Source of the DNA: Pollutimonas harenae
GTDB lineage: Bacteria > Pseudomonadota > Gammaproteobacteria > Burkholderiales > Burkholderiaceae_B
Assembly (NCBI RefSeq): GCF_004153685.1
Contig: NZ_SDQD01000002.1
Location: 434,001-498,000, forward strand
Direction of reading: 5' to 3'
Length of the DNA stretch: 64,000 bases
Within the stretch, counting starts at the first letter, position 1. Each line of letters begins with the position of its first letter. Both the position numbers and the translations under genes were made by a program. Under the pieces are notes generated by a model. The model made no database searches. It saw nothing but the letters and a program-made list of their open reading frames with translations, and was not told where the DNA came from. Positions 10,207 to 18,364 of the stretch are shown here, one piece after another.

Positions 10207-11413
10207 GGCCACCGTATCCCACGCGGTCGGCCAGCGCCTGCGCCAGGTCGGCCACCGAACTAGCATAGAAATAGCTGCGGTTATAGTGGGTAATGGCAAA
10301 GAAGTTGGGCGTTCCCACCCGGTATTCGGCCAGATTTCTGGGCTCGTCCAGCAAATCGACGATGCCCAGCTTGTGCTGCGTCCAGCTGCTATTTTGCGCA
10401 TAAGCCGTATTTGAGTTTCCGGCTGCTGTACGGAACCGCGCGCCCTGATCCTGTAACTGTGACCAATCCAAGGTGGGGTATAACCCGCCTACGACCAATG
10501 CTTTGGGATTCTTAGGCAATGAGGCGGGGGCAAACACCGGCAAGCCAGGAACCCAACCGTGTAAGCGCAAAAAACGCGCCACCGATGCGATGGCATCGTC
10601 TGTACTGTAGAGCAGATCGATGCGGCCATCGTTATTGCCGTCTGCCGCATAGCGCATCAAGCTGCCTGGCATGAATTGCGGCAGTCCCATGGCACCAGCA
10701 AACGAGCCCTCAACCTGGCTTGCATCCAGTTTGTTTTCGTAATCGAGCTGAATCAGGTCTGCAAGCTGGTCACGAAACAGTTGGCTGCGCTCGGGGCGGC
10801 TATCATCAGGGTAGCGAAATCCAAGTGTGGCCAATGCATCGAGTACCTTGAAATTACCGGTGACTCTGCCGTATACGGTTTCGACGCCAATAATCGCGAC
10901 GATAATTGATGGCGGTACGCCATATTGGCTTGCCACGCGGTCGAGAGTGGCTTTGTTCTCTGTCCAGAAAGTCGTGCCCGCGTTGATACGGACGGGCTCG
11001 ACAAAGCGCTTGCGGTAAGTAACCCAGCTTCGACGTATGCGGGTCTTTGACGGTGTCATCAATTTGGCTGCTGTCGCGTTGTACTGCGCCTGCTTCAGCA
11101 AGGCTTCGACATGGGCCAAAGGTATGCCGCGCGCACGTGCGACTTCGTTGGCATAGGCCTGGATATTGTCGGTGAGCTGACCATTGGCCTGCAGAAAACC
11201 GCTGTTGCCGGGTATGGATCGTCCGGCCTGTATGGAGGGCGCCGGCTCGGGAGTAGACAGTGGCAGGGCGTTTGATGCCGTTTCAGGCTTTGCCGCAGCC
11301 GCAGCCGCAGCCTGGGCTGTGTCATGTCCGGAAGGGCCATTTTGAGTGGAGGCACACCCCACCAGGAGTAAGTTAAAGAAGACGACTTGCAATATACGAG
11401 CAGGTTTGAACAT
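10199..11413 (-). CDS. mltB: Lytic murein transglycosylase B (lipoprotein)
   Basis: Cleaves peptidoglycan glycan strands to 1,6-anhydromuropeptides, anchored in the outer membrane. The 404-residue product begins with a lipoprotein signal peptide whose lipobox LVGC places the lipidated Cys at residue 20. The catalytic glutamate lies in IVAIIGVETVYGRVTG, and the GLPQFMPGSLMRYAADGNNDG segment is typical of the MltB family. AAGGA five bases upstream selects the ATG at 11413. It is divergent from the deacetylase gene with a gap of only ten bases. Confidence 0.94.
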   Translation of the reverse strand: MFKPARILQVVFFNLLLVGCASTQNGPSGHDTAQAAAAAAAKPETASNALPLSTPEPAPSIQAGRSIPGNSGFLQANGQLTDNIQAYANEVARARGIPLAHVEALLKQAQYNATAAKLMTPSKTRIRRSWVTYRKRFVEPVRINAGTTFWTENKATLDRVASQYGVPPSIIVAIIGVETVYGRVTGNFKVLDALATLGFRYPDDSRPERSQLFRDQLADLIQLDYENKLDASQVEGSFAGAMGLPQFMPGSLMRYAADGNNDGRIDLLYSTDDAIASVARFLRLHGWVPGLPVFAPASLPKNPKALVVGGLYPTLDWSQLQDQGARFRTAAGNSNTAYAQNSSWTQHKLGIVDLLDEPRNLAEYRVGTPNFFAITHYNRSYFYASSVADLAQALADRVGYGGPN

Positions 11414-11423
11414 AATCATCCTT

Positions 11424-12347
11424 ATGCAGACACTATATATTACCCACCCTGCTTGCCACTTGCATGAAATGGGCAACTGGCATCCCGAATGCCCCGGCAG
11501 GCTCGATGCCATCAACGACCGCCTGGTTGCCAGCGGCCTGATGGATTTTATCGACGAGCAAACAGCCGAGCCGGCCACCGATGCCGATCTGCTGCGGGTA
11601 CATGAACCTGGGTATATAGCGTATTTGCGGATGCATGCGCCCACCGAAGGGTATTTTCAGGTTGATCCCGATACCCTCATGAACCCACATACTCTTGAAG
11701 CCGCCTGGGTGGCGGCAGGCGCGGGCATCAACGCTGTCGATGCCGTCATGCGGCAAACACATCGCAATGCTTTCTGCTCGGTTCGTCCGCCGGGTCATCA
11801 CGCCGGTCCGGCCAAGGCCATGGGTTTTTGTTTTCTTAACAATATCGCCATTGCCGCAGCCTATGCCCTTGAAAAATATAAGCTTGATCGCGTGGCCATC
11901 ATTGATTTCGATGTTCACCACGGCAATGGAACCGAAGAAACCTTTGCTGGCGATCCGCGAGTGCTGATGTGCAGCTTTTTTCAGCACCCTTTGTTTCCTG
12001 ATCACTACCAGGATCCCCCGGCGGAAAACATGGTAAATATACCGGTACATGCCTATGCCAAAGGCGATGAACTGCGCTTTCTGGTCAGTGATGTATGGAT
12101 GCCCAGGCTACAGGCATTCCAGCCTCAGCTGGTTTTGATTTCGGCTGGCTTTGATGGTCATCGCGAAGACGACATGGGGCAGTTGGGCATGGTGGAATCA
12201 GACTATGCCTGGATTACCGAACAAATAGTAGCGCTGGCCGATGAGACCGCCCAAGGCCGGATCATCAGCTTTCTGGAAGGCGGATACTGCCTGTCTGCAC
12301 TCGGGCGCAGCACCGAGGTTCATATCAGGGCGCTGGCAAAGTTGTAG
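11424..12347 (+). CDS. Histone deacetylase family amidohydrolase
   Basis: A 307-residue zinc amidohydrolase of the arginase/deacetylase superfamily (bacterial class II HDAC-like group). Seen in order are HPECPGRLDAI, the catalytic histidine pair in RPPGHHAG, the zinc-binding IDFDVHHGNGTEE, the second zinc Asp in ISAGFDGHREDD and the C-terminal EGGYCLSALGR. Relatives deacetylate acetylpolyamines or small acylated amines; the substrate here is unknown. The ATG at 11424 gives the family N-terminus (MQTLYITHPAC) but has no good ribosome-binding site. Its promoter must overlap or lie within mltB. Confidence 0.92.
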   Translation: MQTLYITHPACHLHEMGNWHPECPGRLDAINDRLVASGLMDFIDEQTAEPATDADLLRVHEPGYIAYLRMHAPTEGYFQVDPDTLMNPHTLEAAWVAAGAGINAVDAVMRQTHRNAFCSVRPPGHHAGPAKAMGFCFLNNIAIAAAYALEKYKLDRVAIIDFDVHHGNGTEETFAGDPRVLMCSFFQHPLFPDHYQDPPAENMVNIPVHAYAKGDELRFLVSDVWMPRLQAFQPQLVLISAGFDGHREDDMGQLGMVESDYAWITEQIVALADETAQGRIISFLEGGYCLSALGRSTEVHIRALAKL

Positions 12348-12401
12348 AATACAAAGAATTTTCTTTACGGTTTTTTTAATAGTTCCCTTGGAGGATGCTC
12401 G

Positions 12402-13151
12402 ATGAAGGTACTGGTACCTGTCAAGCGTGTGGTTGATTACAACGTCAAAGTACGCGTGAAGTCCGATCAAAGCGCTGTGGATATCGCTAATGTAAAAATG
12501 TCCATGAATCCCTTTGACGAAATTGCGATCGAAGAGGCCACGCGCCTGAAAGAGAAAGGTGTCGCTACCGAAGTGGTTGCGGTGTCTTGCGGTGTTGCAC
12601 AATGCCAGGAAACCTTGCGTACCGCCATGGCTATCGGCGCCGACCGCGCCGCATTGGTGCAAACCGATGCCGAGCTTCAGCCTCTGGCCGTGGCCAAGCT
12701 GCTCAAGGCCTTGGTTGACAAAGAGCAGCCTGAGCTGGTGATTCTGGGTAAGCAGGCCATTGATGACGACGCCAATCAAACCGGCCAGATGCTGGCGGCA
12801 CTGCTCAACTGGCCTCAAGCCACTTTCGCCAGCAAGGTTGAAGTAGCTGACGGCAAAGTAACGGTTACCCGTGAAGTCGATGGCGGTCTGGAAACCCTGG
12901 CGCTCAAGCTGCCGGCCATTGTCACCACCGACCTGCGCTTGAATGAGCCGCGCTACGTGACGCTGCCTAACATCATGAAGGCCAAGAAAAAACCCCTGGA
13001 GGTCGTTACACCTGAAGACTTGGGTGTAGATGTCGCTCCTCGCCTGAAGACACTCAAGGTTTCCGAACCGCCCACACGTTCGGCGGGTATTGTTGTGCCT
13101 GATGTGGCAACCTTGGTCGACAAACTGAAGAACGAAGCGAAGGTGGTTTAA
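12402..13151 (+). CDS. etfB: Electron transfer flavoprotein beta subunit
   Basis: Beta subunit (249 residues) of the heterodimeric flavoprotein that takes electrons from acyl-CoA dehydrogenases. The start [20 protein letters not shown], the AMP-site segment [15 protein letters not shown] and the [21 protein letters not shown] recognition loop are typical. GGAGG lies eight bases before the ATG. etfA starts at the base after its stop. Confidence 0.97.
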   Translation: MKVLVPVKRVVDYNVKVRVKSDQSAVDIANVKMSMNPFDEIAIEEATRLKEKGVATEVVAVSCGVAQCQETLRTAMAIGADRAALVQTDAELQPLAVAKLLKALVDKEQPELVILGKQAIDDDANQTGQMLAALLNWPQATFASKVEVADGKVTVTREVDGGLETLALKLPAIVTTDLRLNEPRYVTLPNIMKAKKKPLEVVTPEDLGVDVAPRLKTLKVSEPPTRSAGIVVPDVATLVDKLKNEAKVV

Positions 13152-14081
13152 ATGACGATATTGGTAATTGCTGAACACGATAACGCAGAACTGAAAGGCG
13201 CCAGCCTCAACACCATAGCCGCAGCTGCCAAGCTGGGCGACGACGTCCATGTACTGGTCGCCGGTGGCGGCGCCCAGGCGGTTGCAGACCAGGCGGCACA
13301 GGCTGCCGGTGTGACTAAAGTCTTGTTGGCCGATGCGCCGGCTTTGGCAGAAGGTCTGGCTGAAAACGTAGCCGAGCAGGTGCTGGCGCTGGCCTCCGGC
13401 TACAGCCATATTTTGTTCCCGGCTACTGCCGCAGGTAAAAACGTGGCTCCGCGCGTGGCTGCGAAGCTCGACGTCGCCCAGATTTCCGACATCATTTCAG
13501 TTGAGTCGGCCGATACCTTCACCCGCCCCATCTATGCAGGTAACGCCATCGCTACCGTGCAGTCGGCTGACCAGATCAAAGTCATTACCGTACGTACTAC
13601 GGCTTTCGACGCGGTTGCCGCACAAGGTGGCAGCGCCGCCATTGAGTCGGTAAGTGCTGTAGCCGATTCCGGCCTGTCTGCTTTTGTTGGCCGTGAGGTC
13701 GCCAAAAACGATCGCCCTGAACTGGCTGGTGCGGCCGTCGTGGTATCGGGCGGGCGAGGTCTGGGCAGTGCCGAGAACTTCAAGCTGCTGGACCCGTTGG
13801 CAGACAAGCTTGGCGCTGCGCTGGGCGCTTCGCGTGCAGCGGTCGATGCAGGCTATGCCCCCAACGACTGGCAGGTAGGCCAAACCGGAAAAATCGTGGC
13901 ACCTCAGCTCTATGTGGCAGTGGGTATTTCTGGTGCGATCCAGCACTTGGCCGGCATGAAAGACTCCAAGGTTATCGTGGCCATCAACAAAGACGCTGAG
14001 GCACCTATTTTTGGCGTGGCCGACTACGGCCTGGTGGCTGACTTGTTCCAGGCTGTACCGGAACTTGTCGAAGCGCTATAA
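13152..14081 (+). CDS. etfA: Electron transfer flavoprotein alpha subunit
   Basis: FAD-binding subunit (309 residues). The C-terminal FAD domain is clear: [59 protein letters not shown] and [12 protein letters not shown]. Immediately downstream of etfB, it passes electrons from dehydrogenases such as the neighbouring acyl-CoA dehydrogenase towards ETF:quinone oxidoreductase. Confidence 0.97.
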   Translation: MTILVIAEHDNAELKGASLNTIAAAAKLGDDVHVLVAGGGAQAVADQAAQAAGVTKVLLADAPALAEGLAENVAEQVLALASGYSHILFPATAAGKNVAPRVAAKLDVAQISDIISVESADTFTRPIYAGNAIATVQSADQIKVITVRTTAFDAVAAQGGSAAIESVSAVADSGLSAFVGREVAKNDRPELAGAAVVVSGGRGLGSAENFKLLDPLADKLGAALGASRAAVDAGYAPNDWQVGQTGKIVAPQLYVAVGISGAIQHLAGMKDSKVIVAINKDAEAPIFGVADYGLVADLFQAVPELVEAL

Positions 14082-14097
14082 ACCTTGATGTAGCATA

Positions 14098-14131
14098 AAG
14101 CCTGTAAGTGTTTTGCTTGCAGGCTTTTTTT
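14098..14131 (+). terminator. Rho-independent terminator after etfA
   Basis: Stem AAGCCTGTAAG (14098-14108) pairs with CTTGCAGGCTT (14116-14126) with one G-U pair, followed by seven T residues. It lies between etfA and the acyl-CoA dehydrogenase gene, so the latter may be attenuated or separately transcribed. Confidence 0.88.
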
Positions 14132-14148
14132 ACGGAATCGGAGACCTT

Positions 14149-15972
14149 ATGACTTATCGTGCACCCGTCCAAGACATTCGTTTTATTCTGCATGAGCTGG
14201 CAGATCTGGATGGTGTTCTTGCCTTGCCCGGCTTCGAAGAAGTGACCACAGATTTGGTCGATGCGGTGCTCGAAGAGAATGCTCGCTTCGTCGAGCAGGC
14301 CATCGCACCTTTGAATCGCAATGGTGACACCACCGGCGCAAAATGGTCGGATGGCAGCGTGACGACCTCGCCCGGCTTCAAGCAGGCTTTCATCGAGTTT
14401 GGACAGGGTGGCTGGCAGGGTTTGCAGCACGAACAAGAATTTGGGGGGCAGGGCTTGCCCAAGCTGGTGGGGGCGCCAGCCAGCGAAAACATCAACTCGG
14501 CAAATCTGGCGTTCTCACTGTGCCCTTTGCTGACCGATGGGGTAATCGAAGCCCTGGCGGCCGTTGGCAGTCATGAGCAGCAGTCACGGTTTATTCCCGC
14601 CATGCTCGAAGGTCGCTGGACGGGGACCATGAATTTGACCGAGCCCCAGGCCGGATCTGATTTGGCGTTAATCGCCACCCGGGCGGTCAAGCAAGACGAT
14701 GGTTCTTATCGGCTATCAGGCCAGAAAATCTTCATCACCTATGGTGAGCACGATATGGCAGAGAATATCGTGCATCTTGTACTGGCGCGTACGCCCGATG
14801 CACCCAAGGGCGTCAAAGGGATTTCTCTATTCATCGTGCCCAAGTTTCTGGTCAACGAAGACGGTACACTGGGTGACCGCAATGACGTCTGGTGCGCCTC
14901 GCTTGAGCATAAGCTGGGCATACATGGCAGCCCGACTGCAGTCTTGCTGTATGGCTCTGGCAAGGGCGATGTGGGCGAGGGCGCGGTGGGGTATCTGGTC
15001 GGCGAAGAAAACCGCGGCCTGGAGTACATGTTCATCATGATGAATGCGGCAAGATACGCCGTCGGAATCCAGGGGGTGGCGCTTTCTGAAAGGGCGTTAC
15101 AGCAGGCAAGCGCCTACGCTCAAGAACGCGTGCAAGGCCAGGCACTGGAAGGCTCGGCGGGACCGGTCGCCATTGCCAACCATCCCGATGTCCAACGTAT
15201 GCTGTTCACCATGAAGGCCCTGACTGAAGGCGCCCGGTCGCTGGCTTATGTGGCCGCAGCAGCCTGCGACAAATCGCGCCGCCACCCTGACCAGGCAGAG
15301 CGGGCCAACAATAAAGCCCTGTACGAGTATCTGGTGCCTGTCGTCAAAGGATTTTCTACCGAACTGTCCACCGAGGTGGCATCGCTGGGGGTTCAGGTGC
15401 ATGGCGGTATGGGCTTCATCGAAGAAACCGGTGCCGCCCAGTATTATCGCGATGCCCGGATATTGCCTATCTACGAAGGCACTACAGCGATTCAGGCCAA
15501 TGATTTCGTAGGCCGCAAGGTATTGCGTGATGGGGGCGCGGTCGTCCAGGCACTGGTACATGAAATGCGTGCCACTGTCGAGCAGCTGGAAAAGGCCGCC
15601 AGTACATCCAAAGCTGATGCCGAAGGCTTGGCGCTGATTGCGCGGCGTCTGGCGGCGGGCATACAGGCCTACGAACAGGCAAGTGCTTTTGTGCTGGGCA
15701 ATGCGGCTGACAACATTCGTGCCATTTTCCTGGGTAGCGTGCCATATCTGATGCTCGCAGGCGTGGTGCATGCGGGCTGGCAAATGGCGCGTGCTGCGCT
15801 GGTATGCGCCGAATATGCCAACAACGGCAATGCCACGGATTTTCATCAGCAAAAGATGGCAACCAGCGTTTTTTATGCTGCACAAATAATGCCGCGTGCC
15901 GAGGCATTGGCGGCTACCGTACTCGAAGGGAGGGTTGCTAGCGAATATGCCGGTATGATTCAGGCAACATAA
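14149..15972 (+). CDS. Acyl-CoA dehydrogenase (large, DmdC/FadE-like)
   Basis: A 607-residue FAD-dependent dehydrogenase that introduces the alpha-beta double bond into an acyl-CoA. The family fold is shown by TMNLTEPQAGSDLALIATRA, the KLGIHGSPTAVL loop and VQVHGGMGFIEETGAAQYYRDARI. The expected catalytic glutamate is in IYEGTTAIQANDFVGRK. The extra C-terminal domain of about 130 residues is found in the group that includes DmdC (3-methylmercaptopropionyl-CoA dehydrogenase) and long-chain enzymes, so the substrate cannot be assigned. Its position next to etfBA fits its electron acceptor. Confidence 0.93.
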   Translation: MTYRAPVQDIRFILHELADLDGVLALPGFEEVTTDLVDAVLEENARFVEQAIAPLNRNGDTTGAKWSDGSVTTSPGFKQAFIEFGQGGWQGLQHEQEFGGQGLPKLVGAPASENINSANLAFSLCPLLTDGVIEALAAVGSHEQQSRFIPAMLEGRWTGTMNLTEPQAGSDLALIATRAVKQDDGSYRLSGQKIFITYGEHDMAENIVHLVLARTPDAPKGVKGISLFIVPKFLVNEDGTLGDRNDVWCASLEHKLGIHGSPTAVLLYGSGKGDVGEGAVGYLVGEENRGLEYMFIMMNAARYAVGIQGVALSERALQQASAYAQERVQGQALEGSAGPVAIANHPDVQRMLFTMKALTEGARSLAYVAAAACDKSRRHPDQAERANNKALYEYLVPVVKGFSTELSTEVASLGVQVHGGMGFIEETGAAQYYRDARILPIYEGTTAIQANDFVGRKVLRDGGAVVQALVHEMRATVEQLEKAASTSKADAEGLALIARRLAAGIQAYEQASAFVLGNAADNIRAIFLGSVPYLMLAGVVHAGWQMARAALVCAEYANNGNATDFHQQKMATSVFYAAQIMPRAEALAATVLEGRVASEYAGMIQAT

Positions 15973-16015
15973 GGTTATATTGAATAGTTATTTCCAATAG
16001 CGTGCTTATGTTGCC

Positions 16016-16034
16016 ACAATATATGGCATATTGT
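16016..16034. promoter_or_regulatory. Inverted repeat upstream of peroxiredoxin
   Basis: ACAATAT-atggc-ATATTGT is a perfect 7-5-7 dyad 34 bp before the peroxiredoxin ATG, followed by five T residues. It could be an operator or a weak terminator for the upstream gene. It does not match the OxyR or PerR consensus. Confidence 0.4.
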
Positions 16035-16068
16035 TTTTGACTGTTGTTTCAACGTAAAGAGAGCTGCC

Positions 16069-16710
16069 ATGACGACACTGCGTTTGGGCGATACCGCCCC
16101 TGATTTCGAACAAGATTCCTCTATAGGCAAGATCAAGTTCCACGAGTTCCTGGGTGATGGTTGGGGGGTTTTGTTTTCCCATCCTGCCGACTTCACACCA
16201 GTCTGCACCACCGAGCTGGGCTATACGTCCATTGTGTCGGGCGAGTTCGCCAAGCGCAACGCCAAGGTCATCGCCGTGTCGGTCGACGATGCCGAGTCGC
16301 ACCGGAAGTGGATCGAAGACATCAACGATACCCAGAACACCAAGGTAGAGTTTCCCATTCTGGCCGATGAAGACCGCAAGGTCTCGACGCTGTACGACAT
16401 GATTCACCCCAATGCCAGTACAACGGCTACCGTTCGTTCTGTCTTTATTATTGATCCGGCCAAGAAGGTGCGCCTGACGCTTACCTATCCGGCCAGCACG
16501 GGTCGCAATTTCAATGAAATCCTTCGGGTGCTCGATTCGCTGCAACTGACCGACAGCCACAGCGTGGCTACCCCGGTCAACTGGGAAGACGGCGACGATG
16601 TCATTATCGTGCCCTCCCTGAAAGACGAGGCCGTCCTGAAAGAGAAATTCCCCAAAGGCTACAAGGAAGTACGCCCGTACCTGCGTGTAACACCACAACC
16701 TAATAAATAA
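16069..16710 (+). CDS. 1-Cys peroxiredoxin (Prx6 type)
   Basis: Thiol peroxidase that reduces hydrogen peroxide and organic hydroperoxides. The 213-residue protein has one cysteine only, Cys46, in the active-site motif PADFTPVCTTELG. The C-terminal extension (DDVIIVPSLKDEAVLKEKFPKGYKEVRPYLR) is typical of the Prx6 group. Lacking a resolving Cys, it must be recycled by an external thiol. AGAGAG precedes the ATG, and a terminator follows before convergent usp. Confidence 0.95.
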   Translation: MTTLRLGDTAPDFEQDSSIGKIKFHEFLGDGWGVLFSHPADFTPVCTTELGYTSIVSGEFAKRNAKVIAVSVDDAESHRKWIEDINDTQNTKVEFPILADEDRKVSTLYDMIHPNASTTATVRSVFIIDPAKKVRLTLTYPASTGRNFNEILRVLDSLQLTDSHSVATPVNWEDGDDVIIVPSLKDEAVLKEKFPKGYKEVRPYLRVTPQPNK

Positions 16711-16766
16711 CAGTAGCTGATATCAGGCTGTTGGCCAGAGGGCGGCAAGCCCTGGCATGGTTGTGT

Positions 16767-16812
16767 AACACCCCAAAGGCTGGACCCAGAGTCCGCATTT
16801 GGGGTGTTTTTT
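16767..16812. terminator. Terminator between peroxiredoxin and usp
   Basis: AACACCCCAAA (16767-16777) pairs with TTTGGGGTGTT (16798-16808) around an inner GGAC/GTCC pairing. It runs into a T-tract on the plus strand, so it mainly serves the peroxiredoxin gene; the leading A residues allow partial function on the other strand. Confidence 0.88.
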
Positions 16813-16852
16813 TATGGCGAAAGGTTGTTGCAGAAAATGGCTTTTTATCGTG

Positions 16853-17296
16853 CTAACGCAGCACCAGCACGGGGATTTTTGAGTGGGTCAGTACGTTCAT
16901 GGTTTCGTTGCCCATCAGTACTCTGTTAATGCCGCGTCGGCCGTGTGATGCCATGACAATGAGTTCGCACTCGTATTGGTGGGCGGCCGAAATAATGCTT
17001 TCAGCCACCAAATCCGACTTGATGGTAATGGCTTGTGTGCTGACCCCTTTTAGTTCGCCCGCCTCTTTGACGGCATGCACGATATTTTGGCCGGCTTCGA
17101 TATGTGCACTTTCTGTGACAGTCACTGCGTTCATTTGGCTACGGGATGTGCCATCCCAGTAGCTGACTGGAGAGGGGGGAATGACATTGAGGGCCACCAG
17201 TTCGGCATTGGCCAGCTGGGCGAAATCCAGAGCGGTGCTTACTGCTTTCGCCGATAACTCGGAACCATCGGTGGCAACCAGGATACGTTTATACAT
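16853..17296 (-). CDS. Universal stress protein (UspA family)
   Basis: A 147-residue single-domain Usp with the N-terminal KRILVATDGSELSAKAV and the C-terminal nucleotide-binding ASHGRRGINRVLMGNETMNVL. This glycine pattern indicates an ATP-binding rather than a non-binding Usp. Such proteins accumulate on growth arrest; a specific role cannot be read. GGAG lies seven bases before the ATG. It is divergent from the LexA-box promoter at 17451-17513, whose -35/-10 point away from it. Confidence 0.93.
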   Translation of the reverse strand: MYKRILVATDGSELSAKAVSTALDFAQLANAELVALNVIPPSPVSYWDGTSRSQMNAVTVTESAHIEAGQNIVHAVKEAGELKGVSTQAITIKSDLVAESIISAAHQYECELIVMASHGRRGINRVLMGNETMNVLTHSKIPVLVLR

Positions 17297-17450
17297 GGCA
17301 GGTCTCCATCACAGTCATTGACTGTTTGATGATAGCCGTAATTCGGGTCCTGGTACTGCGATTCATGATTATGTTTTTGAGTTGCAGAGGCAGGGCCTGA
17401 ATGATTAGCCGGCACGAAGCAGGGCAATGAACTAGGTCGAAAATAAGTGC

Positions 17451-17479
17451 TTGCAAAAACTACTGTTCTTTTGTACAGT
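17451..17479 (+). promoter_or_regulatory. Sigma-70 promoter overlapped by LexA box 1
   Basis: TTGCAA (17451-17456) and TACAGT (17474-17479) are separated by exactly 17 bp. The -10 hexamer contains the ACAG half of the first LexA box, so bound repressor would block polymerase. The promoter points to the 58-codon gene at 17590. Confidence 0.65.
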
Positions 17480-17480
17480 T
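17461..17480. promoter_or_regulatory. LexA (SOS) box 1
   Basis: TACTGTTCTTTTGTACAGTT matches the beta/gamma-proteobacterial LexA operator CTGT-N8-ACAG with good flanking bases (TA before CTGT). Confidence 0.78.
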
Positions 17481-17493
17481 CATCTTATGGATT

Positions 17494-17513
17494 AGCTGTG
17501 TTTTTAAACAGTA
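17494..17513. promoter_or_regulatory. LexA (SOS) box 2
   Basis: AGCTGTGTTTTTAAACAGTA is a second CTGT-N8-ACAG site, centred 33 bp (about three helical turns) from box 1. It lies just downstream of the predicted transcription start. Two phased sites in one promoter are unlikely by chance. Confidence 0.75.
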
Positions 17514-17589
17514 TCATGCGGTCTGTACCAGGTTGCTCTGTTGGTAGCCTTACAAGCGTCAAGTCGGCCGCCCTTTTTGCGAGACAATC

Positions 17590-17766
17590 ATGAAAACTTA
17601 TCAACCCAAGAATGCACCATCAAAATGGCCTTTTCCCGCACGTCCGGCCCGGAAGCAATCGGCCTCTCTTAGCCGTGGGTCTATGGTGGCCGATGTCTGC
17701 CTGGTGGCGGTATGGGGCGCTACCATTCCAGGTCTGATGTGGTTGGGGGCAATGGGTGGCTTTTAA
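17590..17766 (+). CDS. Small SOS-linked single-span membrane protein
   Basis: A 58-codon frame, not recognised as a named family. Residues 1-30 are basic and proline-rich (Lys2, Lys7, Lys12, Arg18, Arg21, Lys22, Arg29). Residues 32-58 are hydrophobic (MVADVCLVAVWGATIPGLMW and a Gly-rich end), predicting one membrane span with an inside N-terminus. The ribosome-binding site is weak and the predicted 5' leader is about 100 nt. Two LexA boxes sit in its promoter, so it is probably induced by DNA damage. By analogy with other small SOS membrane proteins (TisB, SidA) it may affect division or membrane potential; that is inference. Confidence 0.7.
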   Translation: MKTYQPKNAPSKWPFPARPARKQSASLSRGSMVADVCLVAVWGATIPGLMWLGAMGGF

Positions 17767-17783
17767 AAAAGGCCAATTGCTTG

Positions 17784-17789
17784 TATAAT
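17784..17789 (+). promoter_or_regulatory. Perfect -10 box for rplS
   Basis: TATAAT lies 18 bp after the stop of the small membrane protein gene. The -35 region is weak (TTTTAA at 17761-17766). Initiation near 17796 would give rplS a leader of about 124 nt and transcription independent of the SOS promoter. Confidence 0.55.
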
Positions 17790-17831
17790 TTTCGGCTTTG
17801 CTAACTCATCCTCTGACAGGGGCAATAAAAC

Positions 17832-17909
17832 CTGGGTTTCATGTACTCCCAAGGAATAAGCCTTAGGCCACTTGGCCATACACTGCGCCTGCATCAAGAT
17901 GAAACCTGG
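17832..17909 (+). promoter_or_regulatory. Possible structured leader of rplS
   Basis: Bases 17832-17842 (CTGGGTTTCAT) can pair with 17899-17909 (ATGAAACCTGG), an 11-bp helix with two G-U pairs that takes in the first half of the GGAG ribosome-binding site (17908-17911). Smaller hairpins (AAGG/CCTT and GGCCA/TGGCC) sit in the loop. This could allow translational feedback by L19 but is unproven. Confidence 0.35.
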
Positions 17910-17919
17910 AGCGTTCAAC

Positions 17920-18309
17920 GTGAACCTTATCGAAACTCTCGAACAAGAAGAAATCGCTCGCCTGACCGGCGGCGAAGCCAAACCTGAATTTGGCCCTGGC
18001 GACACTGTCGTTGTCAATGTAAACGTGGTTGAAGGCGCACGCAAGCGTGTGCAGGCCTACGAAGGCGTGGTCATCGGCCGTCGCAACCGTGGTCTTAACT
18101 CGTCTTTCATCGTCCGCAAGATTTCCTCGGGCGAAGCCGTCGAGCGTACATTCCAGCTTTATTCCCCGCAAATTGCCAGCATTGAAGTCAAGCGCCGTGG
18201 TGATGTCCGTCGTGCTAAACTTTACTATCTGCGTAGCCGCTCGGGTAAAGCCGCTCGTATTAAAGAAAAACTGGTGCGCAAATCGGCCAAAAAGGTCGCA
18301 GCAGAATAA
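17920..18309 (+). CDS. rplS: 50S ribosomal protein L19
   Basis: L19 sits at the 30S-50S interface. The 129-residue product shows [57 protein letters not shown] and [27 protein letters not shown]. The GTG at 17920, eight bases after GGAG, gives the family N-terminus; the in-frame ATG at 17899 has no ribosome-binding site. The usual upstream partners rpsP, rimM and trmD are absent here; L19 follows the small SOS-linked gene instead. Confidence 0.97.
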   Translation: MNLIETLEQEEIARLTGGEAKPEFGPGDTVVVNVNVVEGARKRVQAYEGVVIGRRNRGLNSSFIVRKISSGEAVERTFQLYSPQIASIEVKRRGDVRRAKLYYLRSRSGKAARIKEKLVRKSAKKVAAE

Positions 18310-18334
18310 GCTGCAGCTTCCCGATACAATCCAG

Positions 18335-18364
18335 CAAAGGCACCCGACGGGTGCCTTTGTTTTA
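18335..18364 (+). terminator. Terminator after rplS
   Basis: A near-perfect hairpin (CAAAGGCACCCG against CGGGTGCCTTTG) is followed by a short T run. The next gene's ATG lies at its 3' edge, so the Nudix gene needs readthrough or its own promoter. Confidence 0.88.

Noticed and set aside
12353-12366. AAAGAA-tt-TTCTTT dyad upstream of etfB as a hairpin or operator
   Set aside because: A two-base loop cannot form a hairpin, and an A/T dyad this short is expected by chance.
12198-13409. A 403-codon minus-strand frame opposite etfB
   Set aside because: A shadow of the codon pattern of etfB and the start of etfA; no domain or start signals.
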